Translations under genes and position numbers: made by a program
The notes under the pieces: model-generated
The model's database searches: none
Told to the model about the DNA's origin: nothing
What the model saw: the letters and a program-made list of their open reading frames with translations, nothing else
In this document: positions 9,244 to 17,096 of the stretch, piece by piece
How the letters are laid out: every line of letters starts with the position of its first letter
Position numbering within the stretch: the stretch's first letter is position 1
Origin: Achromobacter pulmonis
Lineage (GTDB): Bacteria; Pseudomonadota; Gammaproteobacteria; Burkholderiales; Burkholderiaceae_B
DNA length: 44,227 bases
Assembly: GCF_902859765.1 (NCBI RefSeq)
Contig: NZ_CADIJV010000038.1
Coordinates: forward strand, 1-44,227
Reading direction: 5' to 3'

Positions 9244-9714
9244 ATGAACCTGGACAAGTTTGATTTGGCGATTCTGCGCGTGCTGCAGGAGAACGCCCGC
9301 GCCAGCCTCAACGACATCGGCGCGGCGGTCGGCCTGTCGTCCACGCCCTGCTGGAACCGGATCAAGCGCATGGAGGCGGCCGGCGTCATCCGCGGCTACA
9401 CGGTCGACATCGACCCGGCCAGCCTGGGCTTCATGGACACGGTCATCGTCCACGTGACCCTGGAAAGCCACAGCGAGGAAACGCTTTATGAATTCGGGCG
9501 CGCGCTGGCGCAGATCCCGGAAGTGCTGGAAGCCTTCCTGGTGTCGGGTGACTACGACTACTACATCCGCATCGCCGTGCGCGACACCCGCGACTACGAG
9601 CGGCTGCTGCGCGAGCAGCTGTACCGCATCCCCGGCATCCGCCACAGCAAATCCTGTTTCGTGCTGCGGCGCCTGAAGGAAACCATGCTGCCGCTGAACG
9701 GGCCGGCGGGCTGA
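9244..9714 (+). CDS. Lrp/AsnC family transcriptional regulator
   Basis: DNA-binding regulator of 156 residues. Residues 1-60 form the AsnC-type helix-turn-helix (LDKFDLAILRVLQENARAS...GLSSTPCWNRIKRME). From about 65 to 145 lies the RAM/AsnC ligand-binding domain, with the conserved SGDYDYYIRIAVRD segment that shapes the amino acid pocket. Length is normal for the family. It is transcribed away from the acetolactate-synthase-like gene with 93 bases between starts, so it probably controls that gene and itself. Effector is unknown but likely an amino acid. Confidence 0.93.
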   Translation: MNLDKFDLAILRVLQENARASLNDIGAAVGLSSTPCWNRIKRMEAAGVIRGYTVDIDPASLGFMDTVIVHVTLESHSEETLYEFGRALAQIPEVLEAFLVSGDYDYYIRIAVRDTRDYERLLREQLYRIPGIRHSKSCFVLRRLKETMLPLNGPAG

Positions 9715-9784
9715 GCGGGCAGCAGGCAGGGCCGGCCCAGGCAACGCATCCCGCGTCCGTGAATACGCGACGGCCGCGGCGATG

Positions 9785-10705
9785 TCAGCGCAGCACGCAA
9801 TCGACCGGCTGCGCCGGTTCGGGCAGCGGCCGCACGCCCAGCCCGTCCAGCAGGTCAATCTCGATCACCCGCGCCAGCGCCGACAGCGGCAGGTCGTTTT
9901 CCTCCAGGCCGAACGGATCTTCCAGTTCGTCGCCCAGCGCGTCCAGCCCGAAGAAGGTGTAGGCGATGATGGTGACCGCCACTGGCATCATGTATTCCAG
10001 CGTGCCCACCAGCCCGAACGGCAGCAGCAGGCAGAACAGCCAGGCGGTGCGATGCAGCAGCAGCGAATAGGCGAAGGGCGTCGGCGTGTACTTGATGCGT
10101 TCGCAGGCCGCCTGGATCGCCGCGCATTGCGCCACCCGCTGGGTCAGCGCCTGGTACAGGATGTCGGTCAGTTCGCCGCGCCGCAGGCAGGCCGCCAGGT
10201 CGCGGTTGATCGCCAGCAGCAACGCGTCAGGCACGTTGCGGTTGCCAGCCAGTGTCTCCAGCTCGTCCGGCTGTACCCACGGCTGCACCGCCGCCAGCAT
10301 GTCCTGGTCGCGCAGCCGCGCCGCCAGCGCATAACCGAAGCCGATGCAGCGCCGCACCAGCCGCTCCTGCACCGGATTGGCGGTACTGGCCGCCAGCAGC
10401 ACCGCGCTTTCGCGCGCCAGGCTGCGCGCCTGCACGATCAGGTCGCCCCATTGCTTGCGCGCTTCCCACCAGCGGTCATAGCAGACGTTGTTGCGAAACC
10501 CCATGAACACCGACAGCGCCAGCCCGAAAAGGGAAAACGGCACCGCCGACAGATGCGCGGGCGAGAACCCGTGCCGGTGATACATCCACACCACCACGCA
10601 CGACAATACGGTGATCACCAGGATGCGGCTGAAGATGCGCGGGATGATCGAACCGCGCAAGACAAAGAACAGAGCCAGCGCGGAAGGCCGCGGACGGACA
10701 ATCAT
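9785..10705 (-). CDS. Bestrophin-family (UPF0187) ion channel protein
   Basis: Membrane protein of 306 residues in the bestrophin/YneE family; bacterial members form pentameric ion channels. Diagnostic segments are the N-terminal IVRPR.SAL.LFFVLRGSI.P.I, the FRNN.CYDRWWEARKQWG motif after the second helix, and the C-terminal DPFGLEENDLPL motif. Two pairs of hydrophobic segments flank an amphipathic helical region. It is convergent with the Lrp gene (70 bases apart, no clear terminator) and divergent from the SET-domain gene. Ion selectivity cannot be judged; the sequenced bacterial homologs that were studied prefer cations. Confidence 0.88.
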   Translation of the reverse strand: MIVRPRPSALALFFVLRGSIIPRIFSRILVITVLSCVVVWMYHRHGFSPAHLSAVPFSLFGLALSVFMGFRNNVCYDRWWEARKQWGDLIVQARSLARESAVLLAASTANPVQERLVRRCIGFGYALAARLRDQDMLAAVQPWVQPDELETLAGNRNVPDALLLAINRDLAACLRRGELTDILYQALTQRVAQCAAIQAACERIKYTPTPFAYSLLLHRTAWLFCLLLPFGLVGTLEYMMPVAVTIIAYTFFGLDALGDELEDPFGLEENDLPLSALARVIEIDLLDGLGVRPLPEPAQPVDCVLR

Positions 10706-10814
10706 GGTGCGGGTACGGAAAAAAACAAGGCGGCGCTCACTATACGCCTGTCATCGTGTCATGAGCGCGCCGATATAATTCTGTTTCGTCTCACCGCCCC
10801 ACTGCCGCCAATCA
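10706..10814 (+). promoter_or_regulatory. Divergent bestrophin/SET promoter region
   Basis: A perfect -10 hexamer TATAAT lies at 10774-10779, 35 bases before the SET-domain ATG. No -35 box at the usual 16-18 spacing is convincing; the best match, CTGTCA at 10748-10753, is 20 bases away. The promoter direction is therefore tentative. Confidence 0.35.
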
Positions 10815-11333
10815 ATGACCACCGAAGACACCCCCATCAAGCCCTGGTACGTCGTGCGCCGCTCCAAGCTGCACGGCAACGGCGTCTTCGCCGCCCGCAA
10901 GATTCCCGCGGGCACCCGCATCATCGAATACGGCGGCGCCCGCATCAGCGCCAAGGAAGCCGATCGCCGCCACCCCACCAACCCCGACGATCCCTTCCAC
11001 ACTTTCTTCTTCGCCCTGAGCTCCGGCCGCGTCATCGACGGCGGCGACAACGGCAATGACGCCCGCTGGATCAACCATTCCTGCGAGCCCAACTGCGAAG
11101 CCCAGGAAGGCAAGCACGGCAAGCGCGTCTACATCGTCGCCCTGCAAGACATCCCGCGCGGCACCGAACTGTCGTACGACTACGGCCTGGTCCTGGACGG
11201 CCGCATCACCAAGGCCCTGAAAGAAGGCTACAAATGCCTCTGCGGCACCCCGCCGTGCCGCGGCACCATGCTGGCCCTGCCGGAGAAGAAGAAAAAGAAA
11301 AAGGCTGAAGCGCAAACCGAAGCCGCGAGGTAA
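10815..11333 (+). CDS. SET-domain protein-lysine methyltransferase
   Basis: Compact 172-residue SET protein. SET enzymes move methyl groups from S-adenosylmethionine to lysines. Visible are the N-terminal SAM-binding segment (LHGNGVFAARKIPAGTRIIEY, split around residue 30), the knot-forming NHSCEPNC at 87-94 and the catalytic ELSYDYG at 118-124 with Tyr121/Tyr123. A post-SET cysteine cluster follows (Cys141, Cys143, Cys148), which normally binds zinc with the NHSC cysteine. The last 20 residues are Lys-rich (KKKKKK) and may bind nucleic acid. Bacterial SET proteins are best known from Chlamydia, where one modifies histone-like proteins; the substrate here is unknown. It is a single gene upstream of the ribB riboswitch. 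Confidence 0.9.
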   Translation: MTTEDTPIKPWYVVRRSKLHGNGVFAARKIPAGTRIIEYGGARISAKEADRRHPTNPDDPFHTFFFALSSGRVIDGGDNGNDARWINHSCEPNCEAQEGKHGKRVYIVALQDIPRGTELSYDYGLVLDGRITKALKEGYKCLCGTPPCRGTMLALPEKKKKKKAEAQTEAAR

Positions 11334-11540
11334 TCGAGCGGCGAGGGCGCCAACCGCGCAGCCACGCTGGCTGCGCTCGCCCGACACCCGATATCCAGCC
11401 CCCCTAGCCCCGCTCCCCCCGGCGTCCCAAGAACCCCACCCAGACGCCAACAAACCCCCACCCCGAATAAGCATATTCCGCCCCATTCCCAAGACAGGCG
11501 TAAAATCCCCGATGTCGTTAACACGACAAACAAGCAGTAC
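11334..11540 (+). other. Intergenic leader with hairpin upstream of riboswitch
   Basis: No gene was seen. A perfect 9-base stem with a CGC loop (GCGCAGCCA/TGGCTGCGC, 11356-11376) starts 22 bases after the SET stop and could end that transcript, although no T tract follows. A TAAAAT at 11501-11506 is a possible -10 for the riboswitch RNA, but its -35 is poor. The stretch 11400-11500 is unusually C-rich on this strand. Confidence 0.4.
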
Positions 11541-11690
11541 GTCTTCAGGGCGGGGCGAAATTCCCCACCGGCGGTATGCCAAGCAATTTGGCGAGCCCGC
11601 GAGCGCCCGGCGTCCATCACGGACACCGGGGTCAGCAGATCTGGTGAGATGCCAGGGCCGACGGTCACAGTCCGGATGAGAGAAGATGTG
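11541..11690 (+). promoter_or_regulatory. FMN riboswitch (RFN element)
   Basis: Leader RNA element that binds flavin mononucleotide and turns down riboflavin synthesis genes. Conserved blocks are read in order: TCAGGGCGGGGCGAAATTCC, CCACCGGCGGTA, GAGCCCGCGAGCG, GGTCAGCAGATCTGGTGAGA, GCCAGGGCCGACGGTCA and AGTCCGGATGAGAGAAG. These are the five helices and joining regions of the RFN aptamer. It lies about 110 bases before the ribB start, the usual arrangement. Confidence 0.96.
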
Positions 11691-11761
11691 CCGTCACATG
11701 ACCCCCTGTCCGGGCGCCAAACGCCTGGGCAGACGGTTTGCGTTCGGCTGTCGATGAGCCC

Positions 11762-11800
11762 TGAAACGTTTTTCGCCCACTTTTTCGCGAGAGCGTTTCA
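11762..11800 (+). promoter_or_regulatory. Candidate SD-sequestering hairpin (riboswitch expression platform)
   Basis: TGAAACG (11762-11768) pairs with CGTTTCA (11794-11800), and pairing continues inwards with A-U and G-U pairs through 11773/11789. The GAGAG ribosome site at 11789-11793 falls inside the stem, and the ATG follows directly at 11801. The hairpin would hide the ribosome site. No T-run terminator was seen after the aptamer, which favours translational control. Confidence 0.55.
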
Positions 11801-12514
11801 ATGTCCAACGTTACCCTTACCCCGCAGTCCCCCAGCCTGGCCGCCCAGCCCTTCGCCGTGCGCCTGCAACGCGCCCTGCATCACCTGCGCCTGGGCCGTC
11901 CCGTCATCCTCATGGATGACTTCGACCGTGAAAACGAGGCCGACCTCATCGTCGCCGCCGACAAGCTGACCGTGCCCGTCATGGCCCAGCTGATCCGCGA
12001 CGGCAGCGGCATCGTCTGCCTGTGCCTGCCCGGCGAAGTGCTCGACCGCCTGGACCTGGCCCCCATGGTCCAGCGCAACCAAAGCCGCTTCGCCACCGCT
12101 TTCACCGTCTCGATCGAGGCGCGCGAAGGCGTCAGCACCGGCGTGTCGGCCGTGGACCGCGTCACCACCATCCGCGCCGCCATCGCGCCCACCGCCCAGG
12201 CCGACGACATCGTCAGCCCCGGCCACGTCTTCCCGCTGCGGGCCCAGGCCGGCGGCGTACTGACCCGCCGCGGCCACACCGAAGGCTCGGTCGACCTGGC
12301 CACCCTGGCCGGCCTGCGTCCGGCCGGCGTGTTGTGCGAACTGATGAACGCCGACGGCACCATGATGCGCGGCGCCGCGCTCGAACGTTATGCCGCCCAA
12401 CATGGCCTGGTCGCCCTGACCATCGCCGAACTGGCCGACCACCTGCAGCAGCTGCGCGACGGCCAGGCAGCGCCGGTGGACGACGAAGTGCTGGAAATGG
12501 CCGCCACCGTCTGA
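11801..12514 (+). CDS. ribB: 3,4-dihydroxy-2-butanone 4-phosphate synthase
   Basis: Converts ribulose 5-phosphate to 3,4-dihydroxy-2-butanone 4-phosphate and formate, the four-carbon branch of riboflavin synthesis in the cytoplasm. The 237-residue protein has the acidic active-site loop [12 protein letters not shown] at 39-50. Further conserved segments are the [19 protein letters not shown] region with its catalytic Glu, the [16 protein letters not shown] histidine segment, and [12 protein letters not shown]. It is stand-alone, without the fused GTP cyclohydrolase II domain found in RibBA. Expression should fall when FMN is high, through the leader riboswitch. Start ATG sits at the foot of the hairpin described above. 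Confidence 0.95.
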   Translation: MSNVTLTPQSPSLAAQPFAVRLQRALHHLRLGRPVILMDDFDRENEADLIVAADKLTVPVMAQLIRDGSGIVCLCLPGEVLDRLDLAPMVQRNQSRFATAFTVSIEAREGVSTGVSAVDRVTTIRAAIAPTAQADDIVSPGHVFPLRAQAGGVLTRRGHTEGSVDLATLAGLRPAGVLCELMNADGTMMRGAALERYAAQHGLVALTIAELADHLQQLRDGQAAPVDDEVLEMAATV

Positions 12515-12520
12515 ACGCAA

Positions 12521-12546
12521 ACGGCGCCCGCCGCGGCGGGCGCCGT
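12521..12546. terminator. Inverted repeat between convergent ribB and MFS genes
   Basis: ACGGCGCCCGCC and GGCGGGCGCCGT form a perfect 12-base stem with a two-base centre, only 6 bases after the ribB stop. It is shared by the two convergent genes. No T tract follows on either strand, so it may be a bidirectional pause or RNA-stabilising hairpin rather than a classic terminator. Confidence 0.55.
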
Positions 12547-12594
12547 AACCGTCAATCAGATCGCCCCACGCGGCGGCCCTGCGCTGGGCGCAGC

Positions 12595-13806
12595 CTATGC
12601 GGCGGCGGCGCGGCCACGCAGCGCCATCGCCACCAGCATCGCGCCCAGCGCGCACCCGCCGCCCAGCGCATAGACCGCGCCATAGCCCTGCATGCCCGCC
12701 AACCAGCCGGCAACGGGGCTGGCGATGCCCAGCGCCACATCCAGGAACGCCACATACGCCCCCATTGCCGCGCCCCGGCTGGCCGACGGCACGCGCCGCA
12801 CCGCTTCCACGCCGAACGCCGGGAACGCCAGCGAGTAGCCCGCGCCGCTCAACAGCGCGCCGCCGAACGCCCATGCCGGCGTCGGGCCCATCCAGATCAG
12901 CCATTGGCCGGCCGCCTCGATCAGCACGCACACCAGCGCCACGCGCGCCCCGCCCAGCTTGTCCGGCAGGCCCGCGAAGAACAGCCGCGCCACGATGAAG
13001 CCCACCCCGAACAGGCTGAACATCCAGGCCGCGCCATTCCAGCCGCGCTCGGCGAACAACAGGCTGATGAAAGCGGTGATGACGCCAAAGCCGACGCTGG
13101 TCAACGCCAGGCCCAGGCCGGGCAGCACCACCAGGCCCAGCACCCGGTAGAACGGCGTGCGCACACCGCCGGCCGCGGGCGCGCCGCGTTGCGGCAGCAC
13201 CAGCGCCAACGCCACCACGGGGATAAACACCGTGGCCCAGGCAATGCCGCCAAAACCGGCCGCGCCGTACAGCTGCATGCCGGCGGGCGCGCCCAGCCCG
13301 AAGGCGGCGTAGATCGCCACGCCGATCCAGGCCATGACCCGGCCAGCGTGCTGCGGCCCGACGCGGCCCACGCCCCAGCTGAGCGCGCCGGTGACAATCA
13401 GGCTCTCGGCGCAGCCCATGATGGCGCGGCCCGCCATCAGCGCGGCCAGCGCCGCGCGCGGTTGCTGCCGCGCCAGGTCGTCGGCCAGCAGGTAGAGCAG
13501 GCCGGCGACCGAGCCCAGCAAAAAGCCGCTGACCACGGCGCGCCGGGCGCCGCGACGGTCGGCCAGCGCGCCGGCGTAGGCACGCGACAGCAGCGCCGAG
13601 GCAAATTGCAGGCCGGCCACGATACCCACCACCAGCGCGCCCTGCGCCAGCACGCCATCGACGTAGAGCGGCAGCACCGGCATTGGCAGGCCAACCATAA
13701 AGAAGCCAACGAACACCGCCAGCGCCAGGGGCAATATCTGCATGAATACGGGGCGCGCGGCCCCGCCGGCCGCGGGCAGCGCCGCGGCCTTCGATGCACT
13801 CGACAT
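12595..13806 (-). CDS. MFS transporter
   Basis: Major facilitator superfamily transporter of 403 residues with about twelve hydrophobic segments. Visible MFS signatures are the loop between helices 2 and 3 (GALADRRGARR) and the mid-protein loop (GLPDKLGGAR). It resembles the YhhS/arabinose-efflux-like drug exporters. The frame is open 22 codons further, but the ATG at 13806 has an AAGGA ribosome site 7 bases upstream and gives a normal N-terminus. It is divergent from a TetR gene with a palindrome between them, the common layout of a repressor-controlled efflux pump. Substrate unknown. Confidence 0.9.
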   Translation of the reverse strand: MSSASKAAALPAAGGAARPVFMQILPLALAVFVGFFMVGLPMPVLPLYVDGVLAQGALVVGIVAGLQFASALLSRAYAGALADRRGARRAVVSGFLLGSVAGLLYLLADDLARQQPRAALAALMAGRAIMGCAESLIVTGALSWGVGRVGPQHAGRVMAWIGVAIYAAFGLGAPAGMQLYGAAGFGGIAWATVFIPVVALALVLPQRGAPAAGGVRTPFYRVLGLVVLPGLGLALTSVGFGVITAFISLLFAERGWNGAAWMFSLFGVGFIVARLFFAGLPDKLGGARVALVCVLIEAAGQWLIWMGPTPAWAFGGALLSGAGYSLAFPAFGVEAVRRVPSASRGAAMGAYVAFLDVALGIASPVAGWLAGMQGYGAVYALGGGCALGAMLVAMALRGRAAAA

Positions 13807-13888
13807 GAGGATTCCTTGAAGAGGGGGAAAAGCGGCGCCGAGCGGCCGGCTCGCTGTAATCAGCGATGGCATAATCCGCCGGTGCTCG

Positions 13889-13905
13889 ACGCAATTGCAT
13901 TGCGT
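13889..13905. promoter_or_regulatory. Candidate TetR operator palindrome
   Basis: ACGCAAT-TGC-ATTGCGT is a perfect 7-base inverted repeat around a 3-base centre, in the 153-base gap between the divergent MFS and TetR genes. Size and position fit a TetR-family dimer site. No other equally good palindrome was seen in the gap. Confidence 0.55.
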
Positions 13906-13959
13906 ATCGAAATTTTATGAGCCCGTACTCAGGTTTGAAACTCGCTTTCCCCGCCGCCC

Positions 13960-14622
13960 ATGACATCCATTCCGCAGCCCCGTAAATCGCCGCGCCAGCA
14001 GCGTTCACAGCAAACCGTGGACGCCATTTTGCAGGCGACAGCTCGCGTTCTGGCCGAGCACGGCTACGCCGGCACCAACACCAACCGGATCGCCGAGACC
14101 GCCGGCGTCAGCATCGGCTCGCTGTACCAGTACTTCCCCAACAAGAACGCGCTGATCGCGGCGCTGCACGACCGCCACGACCAGCAGATGCTGGCGCTGA
14201 TCGACCAGGTGCTGGACGGCAACCCCGCGGCCACGCTGCGCGAGCGGGTCGCGGCCATCGTCGCCGCCTCGCTGCGCGCGCACCTGCTGGAGCCGGCGTT
14301 GCACCGCGTGCTGGAGCGGGAATTCCCGTTGTTCGACCCGCCGCGCGACCACAGCCGCGCCGACCAGGACATCCACCGGCGCATGCGCCACCTGCTGGAA
14401 CTGCATCGCGCCGAGATCGCGCAGCCCGACCGCGAGCTGGCCACCTACGTGGTGCTGCGCATCATGGAATCCATGGTGCACGCGGCCGCGCTGGAGCCGC
14501 CGGCCGGATTCAGCGCCGGGCAGCTGGAACAGGCGGTGGTGGACGCGGTGATGGGATATCTGGGCATGGCGCCGGCCCGCGCCACGGCCCGGCCCGCCCG
14601 CACCCGCAAGACGGCGCGCTAG
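13960..14622 (+). CDS. TetR family transcriptional regulator
   Basis: Repressor of 220 residues. The N-terminal TetR helix-turn-helix covers about 18-64 (RSQQTVDAILQATARVLAEH...NTNRIAETAGVSIGSLYQYFPNKNALI). The rest is an all-helical ligand domain. The C-terminus is basic and Ala/Arg/Thr-rich. It probably represses the divergent MFS gene and itself through the palindrome at 13889. Its stop codon shares the CTAG at 14619-14622 with the stop of the convergent gene. Confidence 0.93.
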   Translation: MTSIPQPRKSPRQQRSQQTVDAILQATARVLAEHGYAGTNTNRIAETAGVSIGSLYQYFPNKNALIAALHDRHDQQMLALIDQVLDGNPAATLRERVAAIVAASLRAHLLEPALHRVLEREFPLFDPPRDHSRADQDIHRRMRHLLELHRAEIAQPDRELATYVVLRIMESMVHAAALEPPAGFSAGQLEQAVVDAVMGYLGMAPARATARPARTRKTAR

Positions 14623-15116
14623 CCGCGCGCCATGCGCGCCAGGCAGTCGGCGGCATCGCCCACCACGATGCGGGCGCTGCACGCCAGCATCAGGTTCAGG
14701 TTCAAGCCGAAGTCCTCGACGGTGAAGCCTTGCGCGTCCACCGCGCGCGCCGCATCGTCGGCGGCCACGCCCACGGCGACCTGCTCGCGCACGCTGCCGG
14801 CCTGCGACGTATAGCCCCACACCGGCTTGCCCAGGGCGATGGCGTAGCCGACCTCGAAGGCCGTGCCCGAGTCGGGTTCGGCGCCACGGAATGTGTTGAG
14901 GTTGGCCATCACCAGGTCGGCGCGCCGGATCATCGCCACGTTGGCCTGGTAGATCCATTGCGCCAGCGCCACGCCGGACAGGCCGGCCGGCGGCGCGTTG
15001 TCCAGCGGGTAGAGGCCTTCGAAGCCATGCGCGGCCGCCAGCGCCTTGAGTCGTTCGCCGTGCGCCACCGCGTCGGGCAGGAACACGTCGAAGCCGGCGA
15101 GGTAGACACGGCGCAT
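14619..15116 (-). CDS. Nucleoside 2-deoxyribosyltransferase family protein
   Basis: Protein of 165 residues in the nucleoside deoxyribosyltransferase family, which moves deoxyribose between bases or cleaves deoxynucleosides. It shows the N-terminal VYLAGFDVFLPDA, the ADLVMANLNTFRG strand, and the catalytic segment EPDSGTAFEVGYAIALGKPVWGY with its conserved Glu. The ATG at 15116 has GGAG 8 bases upstream and starts 4 bases after the flavin reductase stop, so they are one operon. An extra nine codons are open upstream but would overlap that gene. Role in purine or pyrimidine salvage is inferred. Confidence 0.86.
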   Translation of the reverse strand: MRRVYLAGFDVFLPDAVAHGERLKALAAAHGFEGLYPLDNAPPAGLSGVALAQWIYQANVAMIRRADLVMANLNTFRGAEPDSGTAFEVGYAIALGKPVWGYTSQAGSVREQVAVGVAADDAARAVDAQGFTVEDFGLNLNLMLACSARIVVGDAADCLARMARG

Positions 15117-15120
15117 GGGC

Positions 15121-15690
15121 TTACTCCGGGTCGGAGACGGCAAACGCTTCGCCGGTGGCGAAGAACGAACCGCCGGCGACGTAATGCACCGAGCGGCGCG
15201 CGTCGTCGTTGAAGTGCCAGCGGTTGCCGGAGAACACGTCGGGCGCGGCCCAGGCCGCCACCACTTCGCCGATGAACAGGTCGTAGGCCTGCTGGTTGTG
15301 CGGCTCGGGCACCACCTTGCATTCGAGCCAGCCGAGGCAGCCTTCGATCAGCGGCGCGCCGATCTTGCTGGCGGGGAAGGTGGTCAGGCCGCTGGCCTGG
15401 AACTTGTCTTCGTCGCGGCCCGAATGCGAGCCGACCTGCAGGGTGGCCTGGGCCTGCGCGCGCGACGGGATGCACAGCGCGAATTCGCCGGAGGCCTCGA
15501 TCAGGGCGCGGGTGTAGGTGTTCTTGTCCACCACCACCAGCATCTTGGGTGGGTTGAAATCCAACGGCATGGCCCAGGCCGCGGCCATGACGTTGCGCTC
15601 GGCGCCGTGGGCGCTGGTGACCAGCACGGTGGGGCCATGGTTCAGCAGCAGGTAGGCGCGGGGCAGGTCGACGGGTTCGATGGCGGACAT
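15121..15690 (-). CDS. Flavin reductase-like (FMN-binding) protein
   Basis: Protein of 189 residues resembling the flavin reductase-like domain family, which binds FMN and often supplies reduced flavin to oxygenases or acts as an oxidoreductase. Segments typical of the fold are PTVLVTSAHGAERNVMAAAWAMPL near the N-terminus, the MLVVVDKNTYTRALIEASGEFAL strand pair, and NQQAYDLFIGEVVAAW. The ATG at 15690 was chosen because it lies 11 bases after the stop of the upstream gene; the longer open frame would overlap it fully. Its ribosome site is weak, so it may depend on coupling to the upstream gene. Partner enzyme is not in the window. Confidence 0.85.
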   Translation of the reverse strand: MSAIEPVDLPRAYLLLNHGPTVLVTSAHGAERNVMAAAWAMPLDFNPPKMLVVVDKNTYTRALIEASGEFALCIPSRAQAQATLQVGSHSGRDEDKFQASGLTTFPASKIGAPLIEGCLGWLECKVVPEPHNQQAYDLFIGEVVAAWAAPDVFSGNRWHFNDDARRSVHYVAGGSFFATGEAFAVSDPE

Positions 15691-15701
15691 GGGCGGGCGG
15701 C

Positions 15702-16154
15702 TCAGAACATGCCGTTCTGGTTGGCGGGGTTGTCGGGGATTTCCTGGCTCACGTCCCAGTGCTCGACGATCTTGCCGTTCTCGACGCGGAAGATGTCGAC
15801 CACGGCCTGGCCGCGGTCTTCCGGCGATTCCTTCCACAAGTTGTGGATCATCACCAGGTCGCCCTCGGCGATGACGCGCTTGATGTCGACGCTGGCCTGC
15901 GGGTGCTGTTCGAAGTACCGGGGAAAGAAGTCCAGCATCGGCTCGACGCCATCGCGCATGTAGGGATTGTGCTGGATGTAGGGCTTGCCGAGGTACAGGC
16001 GTGCCGCCTCGTCGATCTCGCGGTCCTGGAACATCATGCGGAAGAAGGCCATCACGATGTCCTTGTTGGACTGCGGCGCGGCCGCCTGGGCCGGCGCCAC
16101 ACAGCTGGCGGCCAGCAACAGGCAAAAGACCAATGATTTCAACTTCATGCTCAT
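15702..16154 (-). CDS. Secreted NTF2/SnoaL-like protein
   Basis: Small protein of 150 residues with a Sec signal peptide (MSMKLKSLVFCLLLAASCVAPAQA). The mature part has the cone-shaped SnoaL/NTF2-like pattern: AFFRMMFQDREIDEAARLYL, YIQHNPYMRDG, then VIAEGDLVMIHN and VVDIFRVENGKIVEHWDV. SnoaL-like proteins include polyketide cyclases and many of unknown role; some predicted secreted ones are annotated as putative SnoaL aldol condensation enzymes. First gene of a three-gene minus-strand operon. A second ATG lies two codons downstream. No function is claimed. Confidence 0.85.
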   Translation of the reverse strand: MSMKLKSLVFCLLLAASCVAPAQAAAPQSNKDIVMAFFRMMFQDREIDEAARLYLGKPYIQHNPYMRDGVEPMLDFFPRYFEQHPQASVDIKRVIAEGDLVMIHNLWKESPEDRGQAVVDIFRVENGKIVEHWDVSQEIPDNPANQNGMF

Positions 16155-16256
16155 GCGAACGACTCAGGGTAGGGCCGCCGGCTGGCGGTTTGCCAGTTTA
16201 CAAACAAAACCGGCCGATTCGCCCCTGCCGCGACCACGGCTTTCGCCTGAGAATGA

Positions 16257-16285
16257 CACGGCCGCCCGCCGCGCGGGCGGGCCGT
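16257..16285 (-). terminator. Terminator-like hairpin after NAD(P)-binding gene
   Basis: CACGGCC-GCCCGC and GCGGGC-GGGCCGTG form a long GC stem with a one-base bulge and a 3-base loop, 35 bases beyond the stop of the gene at 16320. On the minus strand it is followed by TCATTCTC, a weak T-rich tail. Confidence 0.5.
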
Positions 16286-16319
16286 GCCGGCCCTGCGCCG
16301 CAAAGCGACGCGGACCGGC

Positions 16320-16931
16320 TCAGTAGCCGACGGTGAAGCGGCGGCGCGAGTGCTTGGGCGCTTCGATCTCGTCGGCCAGGGCGATGGCGTAGTCTTCCAT
16401 CGAAATCCAGCTCTTGCCGTCGGCATCGGCCAGCAGGCTGTCGTCGCCCAGGCGGAAGGCGCCGGTGCGCTCGCCCGGCTCGAACAGCGCCGACGGCGAC
16501 AGGAAGGTCCAGTTCAGCACGCTTTCCTGGCGCAGCGTGTCCAGGAACACCACGCCGGCACGGGCCTCGGGCTTGTAGGCGTCAGGAAATTCCGGGGTGT
16601 CGATCAGCATCTTGCCGGGCGCGACTTCCAGGCTGCCCGCGCCACCGACCACCAGCAGGCGCGGCACGCCGGCGTCCTTGACGGCGGCCAGCAACGGCTT
16701 GGCGTCGGTCGAGACAAAGCGCGAGGCGCTGATGACGGCATCATGGCCCTTGAGCAGCGGTGTGAGCGCCTGCGGGTCGGTGGCATCGCCCTGCTGGACG
16801 GTCAGGCCGGGCTGGGGATTGACGTCGCCCGGGTTGCGGGCGATGCCCGTGACCTGGTGGCCGCGCTTGAGCAGTTCGTCCGCCACGCGCGAGCCGACAC
16901 GGCCCGTGATTCCGATCAATGCGATTTTCAT
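16320..16931 (-). CDS. NAD(P)H-binding Rossmann protein
   Basis: Protein of 203 residues in the NAD(P)-binding, YwnB/atypical SDR group. The dinucleotide site is GITGRVGSRV at 7-16, and further Rossmann strands end in GDATD, DAVISAS and RLLVVGGAGSLE. It has the YwnB-type C-terminus with WISMEDYAIALADEIE. These small proteins bind NAD(P)H and often have no known substrate. It is separated by 165 bases from its neighbours on each side and is probably its own transcript. Confidence 0.88.
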   Translation of the reverse strand: MKIALIGITGRVGSRVADELLKRGHQVTGIARNPGDVNPQPGLTVQQGDATDPQALTPLLKGHDAVISASRFVSTDAKPLLAAVKDAGVPRLLVVGGAGSLEVAPGKMLIDTPEFPDAYKPEARAGVVFLDTLRQESVLNWTFLSPSALFEPGERTGAFRLGDDSLLADADGKSWISMEDYAIALADEIEAPKHSRRRFTVGY

Positions 16932-17096
16932 GGTCTTGCTCCTGGAAGGTGGGCTCCGGACGGTGGCCGCGACGCGCGGCGCTGTGCGGTCCGGAGCACA
17001 GGCAAAGCCATACTATTCGGCCGGATCGGATCCAGGAACCCACGGACACGGAAGAGTTTTTTGCAATCCATGCACCAATGGGTTCCGGTCACGGCA

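Noticed and set aside
11286-11312. A-rich AAG/AAA run in the SET gene as a programmed frameshift site
   Set aside because: It encodes the Lys tail in frame, and no useful frame follows after a shift.
12022-13920. 632-codon plus-strand frame across ribB and the MFS gene
   Set aside because: Overlaps two clearly identified genes in the wrong frame and strand and has no recognisable domain.
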